Shown in pieces: positions 37,901 through 47,162 of a stretch of 64,000 nt of DNA; the first letter of the stretch is position 1, and each line of letters opens with the position of its first letter. Source of the stretch: an uncultured Clostridia bacterium (lineage in GTDB: Bacteria; Bacillota; Clostridia; TANB77; CAG-508); assembly GCA_948676835.1 (NCBI GenBank), contig CAPOZU010000009.1, positions 18,767 to 82,766 on the forward strand, given 5' to 3'. The position numbers and the translations under genes were made by a program. Under the pieces are notes generated by a model. That model was not told the origin of the DNA and did not search any database. It saw nothing but the letters and a program-made list of their open reading frames with translations.

Positions 37901-40900
37901 TGTTTGATTGTTTGCCCATGTTACTTCTTTTATTTCTGTAAAGTTTTCTCCATCCATACTTCCTAAGATTTTTCCTGTAAGTATTTTTCCATTTTCACTA
38001 TGAGGTACATAATCCATTGCACTTAAATAGATTGCTGAATCAAATTTTATTACTATATATTTTTCATTATCTGTACCAGCTGCTGAGTTTAACCATCTTG
38101 TATTATAATTTCCGTCTATTGCATTTACTGCTGCTCCATTTTGTCCTTTATCTTCTGCAGAAACTCTTGCTACTGATAAACGATTTACAGGAACATATTT
38201 TCTTGTATCTGGTTGATTATCTTCTGTAAAAATAAGTTCTATTGATTCACTTGTTGCAAATATTCCTCTTGCTTTTGCTCTTATTATAAGTTTTTTATTT
38301 CCTTCAACAATTGGCTCTTCTTCTACATAATCAGTCCAATTATTATTTGCACTTCTTGCTTGAGTATTTTCTATAATTTTCCACTCAAGACTTTCTTTAT
38401 TTTGTACACCTATTAATCTATTTTCTAAATCATTTAAATAAGCTGTAATAGTAGGTGTTTCTAATCTTTGAATATTAATAGAATATTCTTGACTATTATT
38501 TTCAAAACGGATTTTTAATTTATCTTCTGGATTTAGTTCTTCAATTTCATCTTGTGTTAATTGATGTTCATTACCACTTCCTTGTTTCCAAGTTACACCT
38601 GAATCTAAACTATATATCCAGTTTGAATTTTTAAATTCATCTGTTAAAATTATTTTTCCGCCATTTTCCCCATCAAATGAATAATCTGCTACTTTTTTAG
38701 CTGTTAAATCTTCATATAAGTTTATCATAGAAACAGAGGCAAATATACCATAGCCTTCCATTTCTAGTTTTACATATTGTCCAGATAAACTTTCATTAAA
38801 TTTAATTTTCTTAAATTCTTCATCTTGTTCACAATTTTCTAGTCTTCCTGCTTCTATCCAATCTATACCATTTTCACTTACATATGCAATCGCATTTTTT
38901 ATATAACATGGATCATCTTCTCTATATTTCTTTTGAACAAATTCTAAAGCAGACATCATTTTTGATTCATCAAGTTTTATAGTTATGTATGCTCTACTTC
39001 CAACTATTGAATATCTAAAATCTGTATGCCATATTGTGTTACGATTTCCATCTATTGCATTTGGTGCATAGAATGGTCTACTTGCATCTATTGATTGTGT
39101 TGAATATGCATGTATTGATAAATGATTTATTGGTATGTATTTTTCTTGATTTGTATCAGTATCCTCAGTAAATTGATATTCAAGTGTATCACTTGCTGTA
39201 TAGATACCTGTTGCTTTAGCTCTAAGTAGAAGTTTCTTATTTCCTTTTACAACTGGTTCTTGTTCTGAATAAGATTTCCAAGCTTCGTCACCTTCGCATT
39301 TCCATTCGAAAATTTCAGGTTTTGCTATTCCAATTAATCTGTTTTCCCAATCATTTACATAAGGTGTAATGTTTGGAGTTTCACCTTTTTTAATGTTAAT
39401 AGTATATAATGTTTCATTTCCTTTAAATTTAATTTTTATTTTATCATTTTCATTAATTTGATTCATTTCTTCTTGTTTTAATTGATGTACATCTCCCGTT
39501 CCATCTTTCCAAGTTGCACCTGAATCTAAACTATATTTCCAATCTAAAGTTTTATATTCATCTAATAAATCTATTTTTCCACCATTTTCTCCATCAAATG
39601 AATATGTTCCTACTATTTCTACTGCTGTGTTTTCATATAAATTGAACATTGCTGCTACCATAAAACTATTACTTGCTGATGCAGTTTGTGTTTTCTTACC
39701 TACAATTTTAATATATTTAGCTTTAGTAGGTTCAAAATCTACACTTTTAATTGAAACATCATTTGTATTTGCATATCTCCAATCTGTTCCAGGTACTACT
39801 TCTGTCCAATTCTCCCCATCCATACTTGTTAAAATCTGAGCACTTTCTATTTTACCATTGCCTCCTGCAAGTGGTAAATATTCTAATGAAGTTAAATTTT
39901 TAGGTTCATCTAATTGAATAACAATAAATTTATTTCTATCACTACCATCCCATGCTGAATGCCAATTTGTATTTGGATTAGCATCAATAGCATTTCTTGC
40001 ATGTCTTCCTTGAGCAGTAGCTTCTGATGAAACTGCATTAATTGATAAATGAGATACTGGAATATATTTTCTTGTATCTGGTTGATTATCTTCTGTAAAA
40101 TTGTAAGTTGTGCTATTTGTACTTGCTAAATATGTTCCTGTTGCACCTACTCTAACTATTACTGTTTTATTTCCTGTTAAATCTGGCTCTTGCTCACTAT
40201 AGGAAGTCCATTCATCTTGTTCATTAAGTTTCCATTGCATTGCAGGAATTGCTGCAATTAATCTATTTTCTAAATCATTTGCATATAATGTTCTTGGTAA
40301 TCCTGCTGATTCTTGAATATCTATTTTGTATAAGTTTTCCTCACTATAATTTACACCAACTATGTGAATGTATATATCGTTTTCAGCTGTAATTGATGCA
40401 ATTTCTTCTGGTGTTAATAACAATTTATGTTCTTCACTTCCATCAAATGCAACTTCATGCCAGTGTTCTAATCCACCTTGTGGATTTCCATCTATACAAT
40501 AATCCCAACGAACTCCGTTTCCATCAAAACGACTAGATAACACTATTTTGTTAGCATCATTTCCATCAAATGAGAAACTTGCAATTGATGTATCTAATGA
40601 ACCAAGTATATGGTTAGCTTCTAATCTTGTAAGAGATGGTTGATATACTGTATAACTATCTGCTGTATTATTAGGAGTAGCTTTTGCTTCATTTAATATT
40701 CTTGTTTGTAAAAGTGTAAATCTATACGAATTTTCAACACTTACCATTTTTGGTTTAATTAAATTTGTTAAATGATACATTGGTAATGGAAAATATTTTA
40801 AAGATTCTGCCATCTCTTCTGCTAAGTAATAGAAATCATCTTCTGTTTTTTCTGCATTTGCACAATATGCACTATATAATCCATACCATGCATCTATATT

Positions 40901-42757
40901 TATTGGTTGTACTTCTAATGCTTTTCTATAAATTTCTTCTTGTTTAACAGGATCTCCTTCATATATTTTTGCTTCCATTATAATTTTTTGACAGTTTTCT
41001 AATGTTTCTTGTTGATTCATTGCTTCTTGAGCTAATGCTATATATACAACAGAATATCCTCTACTATAACTTGCATTACCCCAACCTAAAGGTAATCTTT
41101 CACCTTTTTCAGATAATGTCCAACCACTTACGTCATTATCAATTCCCCAATAACCTTTACCATTTGAATCTTGTGTGTAATATAGTAATGCTGCGTGACC
41201 TGGTTGACCAATAACTGCTGATGCTATTCCATGTACACCACGAATACAGTGACCTGATTTTGATATACCACCACAAACGCATCCTGTTCCAAATTTATTT
41301 CTAAAGTTCATCCATAATTTATTTAATCTATAATTTAATGTTCCTCTTGATATACCATAGTCATCTAATGTTTTACCATTAACGCTAAATAATTGATTAA
41401 AGTAATCACGGTTTTCTTCAGAATAATATATTGGATTTCCATAATTTGGCCATACATATGATATATAAGAGTGAGGTGTTAATAATCCCCATGCATTATT
41501 TGGTGTTTTATCAATTTTGGCTTGTGTATATTCATTAAGCCATACTATTGATTCGTCATCTAGTAATGTATTCATTACATAACGCATTTCTTCTATAGTA
41601 TAAGTTTCAAACCAGGGTGTAATGTCAACTGTCGATGTTACCCTAAATTTACCTTGATTATACATTTCTTTATAAATTCTATAACGTACAACACTATCAG
41701 ATTGATTTTCTACTGCTGAAGGTTGCATCCATAATGCAACTTGTGCAGAGTGTGTTAATGAAAGTGTTATCGCCATTCTTTTATATAAATCACCTTTTGT
41801 AATAGGTGCATTTGGTCTTCTATTATGTAATCTTCTAATACCTTCTTCTGATATTGGTTCTGTAATATCAAAATCACTTTTATATTCTTTTAATAATCTT
41901 GTAAGTTGTTTTAGTGAGTTAAAATATCCACCTGTTGGTGTTCCACCCAATATATAATATCTAAGATTCTCTAAATCATTCATTAACCAAGATACAGTAT
42001 TCATATTATCTTCGCTAATTTGAACATATGCTTGTAATAATTCATAATCAGTATTTTTAACAAATTCTCTTTGTAATAAAAGTAATTCATATTCTCCTGT
42101 TATTTCTTCCCCATAATGAGATTTTATAGCTTCATCATATTCTTCTACAGTTTTTATAAAATCTGCTACTGAAAGATTTTCATCATATCCTTCTTTTACT
42201 AATTTTGCATTTGCATACACTGAATGATCTCCATCAGCATTTCCGTTATTATGCGCATACAATTTCAAATAATTTGCATCTTTTATATCTATTTTTACAA
42301 ATTCTGCATTTGAATTTCCCTTCATTGCTTTAGGTGATGCTGGTGTTTTTAAATCCCAATTTTCACCATCTACAGAAGTATATATTAAAAATTTTACACC
42401 ATTTCCAGCTGATCCCCTACTTGCATCAACTCCTATGTACGCTGTAAAGAAATCATAATCATAATCTGTAATATCATACACAACTGTTGATGTAGCATGT
42501 GCTGCTATACCTTTTAAAAATTTTTTTGGCTGTCCATCTACAATTAATGTAATTAACCCACCATTGTATTTGGTGTCTAAATTTTTATCTAAAGTTATGC
42601 TTCCCCAACCAACAGAAGATTGATTTGAAACATATTTCATATCAGACAAATACTGATATTGACTTTCTGTTGCCTGAACTTCTTTTGTAAATACTCCTAA
42701 AAAAATTAGTATGAAACTAATTATCATACCCACTATAATTTTCTTATTACTTCTCAT
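34961..42757 (-). CDS. Giant secreted NPCBM / transglutaminase-like / cohesin / dockerin protein C
   Basis: The 2598-residue paralogue of A and B. A signal peptide (about 1-30, ending VQA-TE) is followed by an NPCBM-like module (encoded about 42650-42190). A transglutaminase-like region has Cys495 (CVCGG), His521 (GQPGHAAL) and Asp542; the Cys-His spacing of 26 is the same in all three proteins. Three F5/8C discoidin-like modules (about 40060-39630, 39140-38720, 38190-37780) alternate with YSFDGENGGKI-type modules. Nine Ig-like repeats (about 37760-35830), a cohesin-like module (about 35815-35385), an X-like module and a dockerin (GDINGDGK, ADLNNDEA loops) follow. AAAGGG lies upstream of the ATG. 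Extra discoidin modules suggest broader glycan binding. Catalysis and target remain unproven. Confidence 0.88.
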   Translation of the reverse strand: MRSNKKIIVGMIISFILIFLGVFTKEVQATESQYQYLSDMKYVSNQSSVGWGSITLDKNLDTKYNGGLITLIVDGQPKKFLKGIAAHATSTVVYDITDYDYDFFTAYIGVDASRGSAGNGVKFLIYTSVDGENWDLKTPASPKAMKGNSNAEFVKIDIKDANYLKLYAHNNGNADGDHSVYANAKLVKEGYDENLSVADFIKTVEEYDEAIKSHYGEEITGEYELLLLQREFVKNTDYELLQAYVQISEDNMNTVSWLMNDLENLRYYILGGTPTGGYFNSLKQLTRLLKEYKSDFDITEPISEEGIRRLHNRRPNAPITKGDLYKRMAITLSLTHSAQVALWMQPSAVENQSDSVVRYRIYKEMYNQGKFRVTSTVDITPWFETYTIEEMRYVMNTLLDDESIVWLNEYTQAKIDKTPNNAWGLLTPHSYISYVWPNYGNPIYYSEENRDYFNQLFSVNGKTLDDYGISRGTLNYRLNKLWMNFRNKFGTGCVCGGISKSGHCIRGVHGIASAVIGQPGHAALLYYTQDSNGKGYWGIDNDVSGWTLSEKGERLPLGWGNASYSRGYSVVYIALAQEAMNQQETLENCQKIIMEAKIYEGDPVKQEEIYRKALEVQPINIDAWYGLYSAYCANAEKTEDDFYYLAEEMAESLKYFPLPMYHLTNLIKPKMVSVENSYRFTLLQTRILNEAKATPNNTADSYTVYQPSLTRLEANHILGSLDTSIASFSFDGNDANKIVLSSRFDGNGVRWDYCIDGNPQGGLEHWHEVAFDGSEEHKLLLTPEEIASITAENDIYIHIVGVNYSEENLYKIDIQESAGLPRTLYANDLENRLIAAIPAMQWKLNEQDEWTSYSEQEPDLTGNKTVIVRVGATGTYLASTNSTTYNFTEDNQPDTRKYIPVSHLSINAVSSEATAQGRHARNAIDANPNTNWHSAWDGSDRNKFIVIQLDEPKNLTSLEYLPLAGGNGKIESAQILTSMDGENWTEVVPGTDWRYANTNDVSIKSVDFEPTKAKYIKIVGKKTQTASASNSFMVAAMFNLYENTAVEIVGTYSFDGENGGKIDLLDEYKTLDWKYSLDSGATWKDGTGDVHQLKQEEMNQINENDKIKIKFKGNETLYTINIKKGETPNITPYVNDWENRLIGIAKPEIFEWKCEGDEAWKSYSEQEPVVKGNKKLLLRAKATGIYTASDTLEYQFTEDTDTNQEKYIPINHLSIHAYSTQSIDASRPFYAPNAIDGNRNTIWHTDFRYSIVGSRAYITIKLDESKMMSALEFVQKKYREDDPCYIKNAIAYVSENGIDWIEAGRLENCEQDEEFKKIKFNESLSGQYVKLEMEGYGIFASVSMINLYEDLTAKKVADYSFDGENGGKIILTDEFKNSNWIYSLDSGVTWKQGSGNEHQLTQDEIEELNPEDKLKIRFENNSQEYSINIQRLETPTITAYLNDLENRLIGVQNKESLEWKIIENTQARSANNNWTDYVEEEPIVEGNKKLIIRAKARGIFATSESIELIFTEDNQPDTRKYVPVNRLSVARVSAEDKGQNGAAVNAIDGNYNTRWLNSAAGTDNEKYIVIKFDSAIYLSAMDYVPHSENGKILTGKILGSMDGENFTEIKEVTWANNQTTKTVDFDESVKVRYVKIIGVETSYTGAKRHVGARMFNFYEDITKKEVVVPTAEIEYDIETLTNGDVVAKLVNPSTEITVLNNDGKTTYTFTENGTFTFEFEDSEGNKGTATATVDWICKTLPNATFTYDITDPTNQDVTVTVTFDRENVTILNNNGENTYTFEENGEFTFEFRGPYGNEGTATARVDWICKTLPNVTLTYDITETTNKPVTVTITFDREGTRVTNNDGKNTYTFEENGEFIFEFVGPYGNSGVATARVDWIDNTIPKATVKYDIEEKTNRNVVATLETESDDITITNNNGNNTYTFEENGEFTFEFVNSLGNKGTAKAKVDWIDKKVPKAIITYSTQEATNQEVIATINFDESNVTITNNDGNNTYTFSDNAEFVFEFVDEAGNIGTATARVTWIDKTLPVATITYDINELTNQDVTATVTFDKENVVVEGGDTHTFTENGEYTFKFTGPAGNEGVVIAKVTWIDKVVPEPLLVYSTILPTNSNVTATVVFENEKEDEITILNNNGNSSYIFEENGSFIFEFSDRAGNKGTVTANVTCIDKIAPTATVSYDATDKTNGEVIATLGNVSEEIEITNNDGKDTYTFTENGTFTFEFVDKAGNKGTATAEVTWIDKTLPVATITYSTESETTEPVIATITFDKENVTVEGGNTHTFTENGEYTFEFRDEAGNEGMATANVTWIETEENPDIPVEPTTPTFEVSLESSKETLNPGDQFEVSVNLNNMKNFQKGLMALTGKFEYDKEKIEMIDILGQNSWNLDKNSFNDNNFRFVTESNNYVLEEGIIFKVILKVKETIEVPTEVIFKLVSIEGSNGKEDIFATDSQLSINIVEKEQQEEAKITSDVYKIETHYISRIGEETTVAEFKQNVEANREITIIDNNGNKLEDDDIIGTGMTIKVGEELEYTLIVRGDINGDGKITITDIARIKLHLIEKEILTGADFIAADLNNDEALTVTDLAQIKLIFLEIPIVQ
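35830..37760 (-). repeat. Nine Ig-like repeats of protein C
   Basis: Same repeat family as in A and B, each about 69-75 codons. Two units end in WICK instead of WIDK, adding cysteines. The last unit runs straight into the PVEPTTP linker before the cohesin-like module, exactly as in protein A, so the C-terminal halves of A and C share a recent ancestor. Confidence 0.88.
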
Positions 42758-42946
42758 ACAAAAACCCTTTCATATTTTTATATTTTATATTTACATAACA
42801 TTCAGATTAATTATACTATCACACAGCTTTTTTGTCAATTTAATAATAAGTAAAATAGTGTATATATTAACATATTTTACCATTTCCGTAGACTAAAATT
42901 ATATATATTTTTTTTGTGTAACATTTGTTGTTATTTTGGACAGGAA

Positions 42947-42969
42947 AAGGAGAACTAAAAGTTCTCCTT
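42947..42969 (-). terminator. Terminator at the end of the GH25 gene
   Basis: A perfect 9-bp stem (42947-42955 with 42961-42969), five-base loop, overlapping the last bases of the GH25 gene. The minus-strand T run beyond it is short, so efficiency is uncertain. Confidence 0.65.
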
Positions 42970-44197
42970 ATTTTTTATAATAAATATCAAAATCTACATT
43001 TCCTTCAATTCCATCAACACGTCCTTTATCTGTATTCTGCCATAATATATAATCTCTTGATATTGATGGTTTCTTAGAAGAATATTTTGCTGCCCAAATT
43101 GTGTAATCTTTTAAATCTAACCATGTATTATTTAAATAGTTCTCACTCGCATATAACATTGTATCATATCCTGCATCTTTCAATTTATTTGAGAATGCAT
43201 CATACATTTCATTTAATTTATATAAATTTATTTCTAATTCATTAAAATACGCCCAACATTCCCAATCGAAACAAACAGGGAAATCAATTTTATCTCCTTT
43301 TAGATTTTCAATAACAAATTCTGCATTTTCTACTGCTTTATCTATTGTATTTGATTCTGAATAGATATATACACCAACTTTTAGCCCTGCTTCTTTTGCA
43401 TTTTTATAATTGGTTTCAAAAGTATTATCAATAGTAAGTGGAGTATCCTTGTTTTTCATAACACCCATTCTCAAAATAACAAATTCAACTCCAGTATTTT
43501 TTACTTTTTCAAAATCAACTTCTCCTTGCCACTTTGAAATATCAATTCCTATCATTGTATTACTCGTTTTATAATTTTCTATTTGTTCTTCTATACTTAT
43601 AAAATCTTCTTTTGGTTTTTCCTCTTCTTCCGTAGGTTCTTGGATTTTTTCTTCTTGTCTTTCTTTTATTTCTATTACAGCATCTTTAACAGTTTCATTT
43701 CCAGATTGATCCATAACAATATATTGTATTTTATATTTCCCAACTTCTCCAAAATCTACTTTTCCTTCTATTCTTAGTTCTGGTTTTGTATCATAATTAT
43801 CTGCATATGAAACTTTTTTTGTCAATGACTCTTCATCTGCTTCATTAACATAAAAAGTCTTTTTAGATGGTACATTAATAAAAATTGGACTAACACTATC
43901 TATTACATTATATTTTACATCACATAAATATTTTTTTACTTTATGCTTATATTCTAGTGTATATGTGTGCTCACCAATAGTCATATAATCTATTTCTTCA
44001 TTTTGAGTTAATATTTGAACATTACTATTTTCAATTAAATCATATAAATTTGTTTTATCATAAACTTCAATTTCCTTATCTGCCATAATAATTTCTACAT
44101 CTTTTGGCATTTTATATTTATCATAAAATACCATATTTTTTAATATTAATATTGCTATAATTAATATTATAATTATAAATAATGTTTTTATTTTCAT
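42968..44197 (-). CDS. Membrane-anchored GH25 lysozyme (N-acetylmuramidase) with Ig-like domains
   Basis: Predicted muramidase cutting the glycan strand of peptidoglycan outside the membrane. An uncleaved N-terminal helix (about 3-22) anchors it. Two Ig-like/HYR-type domains (about 35-180, with YTLEYKHK and YIVMDQSGN) and a Glu/Lys/Pro-rich linker lead to the GH25 barrel (about 215-409). The barrel shows IGIDISKWQG, the acidic catalytic pair in CFDWECW, YTIWAAKY and the closing YILWQNTD...VDFDIYY. The gene is immediately upstream of the giant-protein genes on the same strand, separated by about 210 AT-rich bases. It may loosen the wall for their export, an inference from position only. Confidence 0.93.
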   Translation of the reverse strand: MKIKTLFIIIILIIAILILKNMVFYDKYKMPKDVEIIMADKEIEVYDKTNLYDLIENSNVQILTQNEEIDYMTIGEHTYTLEYKHKVKKYLCDVKYNVIDSVSPIFINVPSKKTFYVNEADEESLTKKVSYADNYDTKPELRIEGKVDFGEVGKYKIQYIVMDQSGNETVKDAVIEIKERQEEKIQEPTEEEEKPKEDFISIEEQIENYKTSNTMIGIDISKWQGEVDFEKVKNTGVEFVILRMGVMKNKDTPLTIDNTFETNYKNAKEAGLKVGVYIYSESNTIDKAVENAEFVIENLKGDKIDFPVCFDWECWAYFNELEINLYKLNEMYDAFSNKLKDAGYDTMLYASENYLNNTWLDLKDYTIWAAKYSSKKPSISRDYILWQNTDKGRVDGIEGNVDFDIYYKK

Positions 44198-44214
44198 TTT
44201 ATTCCCCCAATAAA

Positions 44215-44877
44215 TTACATGTTATAACTTTTATCAATATATTCGAATATTTTTTCTATTTTTTCACTTCCATCAAGAATAATAGTAAACCAATGCTTTT
44301 TATTCATATGATAACCTAAAAAATATTTTTCATTATCAACTACACTCTCTATTTCTTCTGGTAAAATTTTCAAATCTAAGATTTCTACTATATCCGTACT
44401 ATCTATTCCTAATTTGTTCTTTGAAACTGTAAGTAAAACTCCATACCATTTTTTAGTTTCATCATGCCTGAAAACTGCACTTCCGTTATCATTCTTCCAA
44501 AGAAATTCCGGATTATTTTCATATTTTTCTTTAACATATTTTATAACTTGTTGTGCTTGTCTGCTTTTAAAGCTTTCCGTTTCAAAACAACTTTCAATTA
44601 TTTGCTTGATTTTTTCTTTACATTTCTCTCTAATATTTCCTACATACTCGCCATTAGCATCTGGAACTTTAATAAGAAAATATTCTTCTTTTGCTATTAT
44701 ATCTATTACTTTATAATCTAGATTTCCATCTTTTGAAAAACTAACAAACAAATCAAATTCATTATCTATAAGAGTAGTTGTATGCTCATATTGATTATTT
44801 TTTTCCTTAAATCCATATTTAATTAATTTATTGAAATTAATTTTTTTACTTTTTAATAAAGCATATATTTCTTCCAT
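44215..44877 (-). CDS. MmcQ/YjbR-like protein with N-terminal extension
   Basis: From the ATG at 44877 (AAAGGAT upstream) the protein has 220 residues. The C-terminal half (about 110-220) fits the YjbR/MmcQ fold, with the pattern WKNDNGSAVFRHDETKKWYG...GYHMNKKHWFTI as the recognisable core in shorter pieces (FRHDETKKWYG, GYHMNKKHW). This fold is shared with DNA-binding or phage-like proteins, but its biochemical role is not established. The N-terminal 100 residues are a second small domain often fused to it. It lies 17 bases before the GH25 gene and may be co-transcribed, although nothing links their functions. Confidence 0.78.
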   Translation of the reverse strand: MEEIYALLKSKKINFNKLIKYGFKEKNNQYEHTTTLIDNEFDLFVSFSKDGNLDYKVIDIIAKEEYFLIKVPDANGEYVGNIREKCKEKIKQIIESCFETESFKSRQAQQVIKYVKEKYENNPEFLWKNDNGSAVFRHDETKKWYGVLLTVSKNKLGIDSTDIVEILDLKILPEEIESVVDNEKYFLGYHMNKKHWFTIILDGSEKIEKIFEYIDKSYNM

Positions 44878-44915
44878 ATTTTTATCCTTTAATTTTATAT
44901 ACAAACAATATCATA

Positions 44916-44948
44916 AAAGCAGATAACTTTCAACAAATTATCTGCTTT
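44916..44948. terminator. Terminator after the pentapeptide-repeat gene
   Basis: A perfect 11-bp stem (44916-44926 with 44938-44948) with an 11-base loop just past the stop of the pentapeptide-repeat protein. Confidence 0.75.
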
Positions 44949-44959
44949 ATAATTTCAAA

Positions 44960-45598
44960 TTATTTTATCTTGACTCCTAATAAATATAACAAATCTGTTG
45001 CTTGAAACTGGTTTATTATAGCTCCTTTTATATCTTCCAAAGATATAGCTATTCCTTCTATAATACAATCTGACAAATCTATATTTTTTAAGCTTGTACG
45101 AAAAATATGTGCTTGTGTTAAATCTGATTTTTCAAAAAATATATTTTTAATATTATTCTCTTGAAAATAGCTATTCCTTAATAAGTTATCATTAAATAAT
45201 ACTTTTTCCATAGTAGCATTTGATAAATTTATGTAATTTAAATTAGAATTTTCAAAACAAACATTATAAAATCTTGCTTCAATAAAATTTCCGCCAGTCA
45301 ACTTACAATTATTAAATTCACATCTTATAAAAGTACAATTTTCAAAAGAAGTATTTGAAAAATTACAATTTATAAATTTTACGTTTTTGAAAGTATTTTT
45401 ATCTAAATGGCTATTTAAAATAGCTATATCCTTTAATACTGCATTTTCAAATTCTATATCATTAAAGTCAATATTTTCATATTGAAAATTTTCTACAATT
45501 TTATTTTCGATTATATTTTCTTTTTCAATTTCGCTTAACAAATTTTCGCATTTTATTAAATTATTTAAAAGATTTTCTTGCGGTTTTAGAATATTCAT
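44960..45598 (-). CDS. Pentapeptide-repeat protein
   Basis: The 212-residue protein is made largely of five-residue repeats of the A(N/D)LxX kind in a divergent, Asn/Phe-rich form (for example FINCNFSNTSFENCTFIRCEF in overlapping pieces FINCN, FSNTS, FENCT, FIRCE). These should form a right-handed quadrilateral beta-helix. An N-terminal helical stretch of about 40 residues precedes them. Family members include DNA mimics of the Qnr/MfpA type that shield gyrase, but many have other or unknown roles. The gene lies 12 bases after an Lsa-type ABC-F gene, so the two are probably one transcript and may form an antibiotic-protection pair. That role is inferred. Confidence 0.85.
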   Translation of the reverse strand: MNILKPQENLLNNLIKCENLLSEIEKENIIENKIVENFQYENIDFNDIEFENAVLKDIAILNSHLDKNTFKNVKFINCNFSNTSFENCTFIRCEFNNCKLTGGNFIEARFYNVCFENSNLNYINLSNATMEKVLFNDNLLRNSYFQENNIKNIFFEKSDLTQAHIFRTSLKNIDLSDCIIEGIAISLEDIKGAIINQFQATDLLYLLGVKIK

Positions 45599-45610
45599 AT
45601 TTCCCCTTTA

Positions 45611-47092
45611 CTATTTTAAATTAATAATTTTGGTTGCTACTTTTTTTATAAATGTATCATCATGTTCTACAAATATAAGAGTTGGCTTATATTTTAGTAT
45701 TGCCTCTTCAATTTGAATTCTAGTTAAAATATCTATGTAATTAAGAGGTTCATCCCAAATATAAATATTAGCAGACTCTGAAATACTTTTTGCAATTAAA
45801 ACTTTTTTCTTTTGCCCTTCACTCATATCTTCTATTTTTTTACTAAATTCAGAATTAGAAACTCCCATTTTAGAAAGCATTGCTTTAAAAATACTTTCGT
45901 CTATATTGTTTTCTCGTGCAAAATCTTTTAATTTTCCTTTTAAATTTTCTGTACTTTGTGATACATAAGATATTTTTAAATCATTTGCAATACTAATATT
46001 TCCATTATACTTAATTTCATTTCCAAGTATCAATTTTAATATACTAGATTTTCCTGCTCCGTTTTTTCCTGTAATTGCAATTCTATCTCCATTTTTTATT
46101 TCAAAAGAAATTTTATCAAAAATAGCATTATCATCATATTTTATTTGAAAATTATCAGCTATGATTAAAGGATTTTTTCGACTTTCTATAGGTGTAATTT
46201 TTAATGGTTCATTTCTATCAATATTATTTAATAAATTTGATTTTTCTTCAATAGCTGTTTCAATTCTTTTTTCAATTGATTTAGATTTTTTCATCATTTT
46301 TGCGGATTGATGTCCTACATAGCCTCTATCTATCATTTCTCTAGTTCCAGAATGATTATATCTTGTTCCTTCAATTTTATTTGACCAATCATTTGCATTT
46401 TTTGCTGATACTTCTAATCTGTTTATATCTTTTTTTAATTTTTCATTTTGTGTTTGTTCAAAGTTATCTTGAGCATCTTTGTTTTCTTGCCAAGATGAAA
46501 AATTTCCTTTTTGTATATCTATATTGGTATTATTTATAGAAATTATATGGTCAACAACTTTGTCTAAAAAATTTCTATCATGTGAAACTAAAATAAAACT
46601 TTTTTTCTTGTTTAAATATTCAACTAAATTTTCTCTAGTTTCACTATCTAAATGGTTTGTAGGCTCATCTATAAGTAAAAAATTATTGCCTTTTAAAAAT
46701 AAACTTATTAAAAGAATTTTAATTTGCTCTCCACCACTTAATAAATCGAATTTTCTGTAAAGAATTTCTGGAGATGTATTTAATAAATTTATTTCTTTTA
46801 TAATTTCCCAATCTTCTACATTAGGTGCAATTTCATTTACAATTTCTATTGCCATTCTTTGCTTATTTTTAACTTCAAAAGGAAAGTAATCAAAATCTAC
46901 ACTTTTCGAAATTGTTCCCCTATATTCATATATTCCAAGTAACAATTTTAAGAAAGTAGTTTTACCTTTTCCGTTTCTACCTATTAGTCCAAGTTTCCAA
47001 TCTGTATCTATATTAAATGATACATTTTCAAAAACATTATTTATACTTCCATCATATCCAAATGTTAAATTATTTACGCTTATTAAAGACAT
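45611..47092 (-). CDS. ABC-F ribosomal-protection protein, Lsa/Vga type
   Basis: Soluble ATPase of the ABC-F class, 493 residues, the length of Lsa proteins. There are two nucleotide-binding domains: Walker A GRNGKGKTT, signature LSGGEQIK and Walker B LLIDEPTNHLD in the first; GKNGAGKSS, MSEGQKKK and IYIWDEPLNYID in the second. A charged linker (about 205-305) should reach the ribosomal exit tunnel region. The second signature MSEGQKKK and the DEPLNYID motif are typical of the Lsa/Vga branch, whose members dislodge lincosamides, pleuromutilins and streptogramin A. There are no transmembrane segments. The actual resistance spectrum cannot be read from sequence. Confidence 0.9.
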   Translation of the reverse strand: MSLISVNNLTFGYDGSINNVFENVSFNIDTDWKLGLIGRNGKGKTTFLKLLLGIYEYRGTISKSVDFDYFPFEVKNKQRMAIEIVNEIAPNVEDWEIIKEINLLNTSPEILYRKFDLLSGGEQIKILLISLFLKGNNFLLIDEPTNHLDSETRENLVEYLNKKKSFILVSHDRNFLDKVVDHIISINNTNIDIQKGNFSSWQENKDAQDNFEQTQNEKLKKDINRLEVSAKNANDWSNKIEGTRYNHSGTREMIDRGYVGHQSAKMMKKSKSIEKRIETAIEEKSNLLNNIDRNEPLKITPIESRKNPLIIADNFQIKYDDNAIFDKISFEIKNGDRIAITGKNGAGKSSILKLILGNEIKYNGNISIANDLKISYVSQSTENLKGKLKDFARENNIDESIFKAMLSKMGVSNSEFSKKIEDMSEGQKKKVLIAKSISESANIYIWDEPLNYIDILTRIQIEEAILKYKPTLIFVEHDDTFIKKVATKIINLK

Positions 47093-47133
47093 TTAAGAAT
47101 CACCTCCAAACTGTTTCTTCTAAAGTATAACAT

Positions 47134-47158
47134 AAAAGACAGATATTATCTGCCTTTT
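47134..47158 (-). terminator. Weak hairpin after the TfoX-N gene
   Basis: A 10-bp stem with one mismatch (47134-47143 with 47148-47158 region), T runs on the plus side and a shorter T run on the minus side. Probably ends the TfoX-N transcript or attenuates into the ABC-F gene. Confidence 0.5.
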
Positions 47159-47162
47159 TACA

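Noticed and set aside
17237..41214. Many plus-strand reading frames of 60-236 codons inside the giant genes
   Set aside because: They are mirror images of the repetitive coding strand, rich in Cys, Phe, Ser and Tyr as expected for antisense frames of this composition, and they lack ribosome sites.
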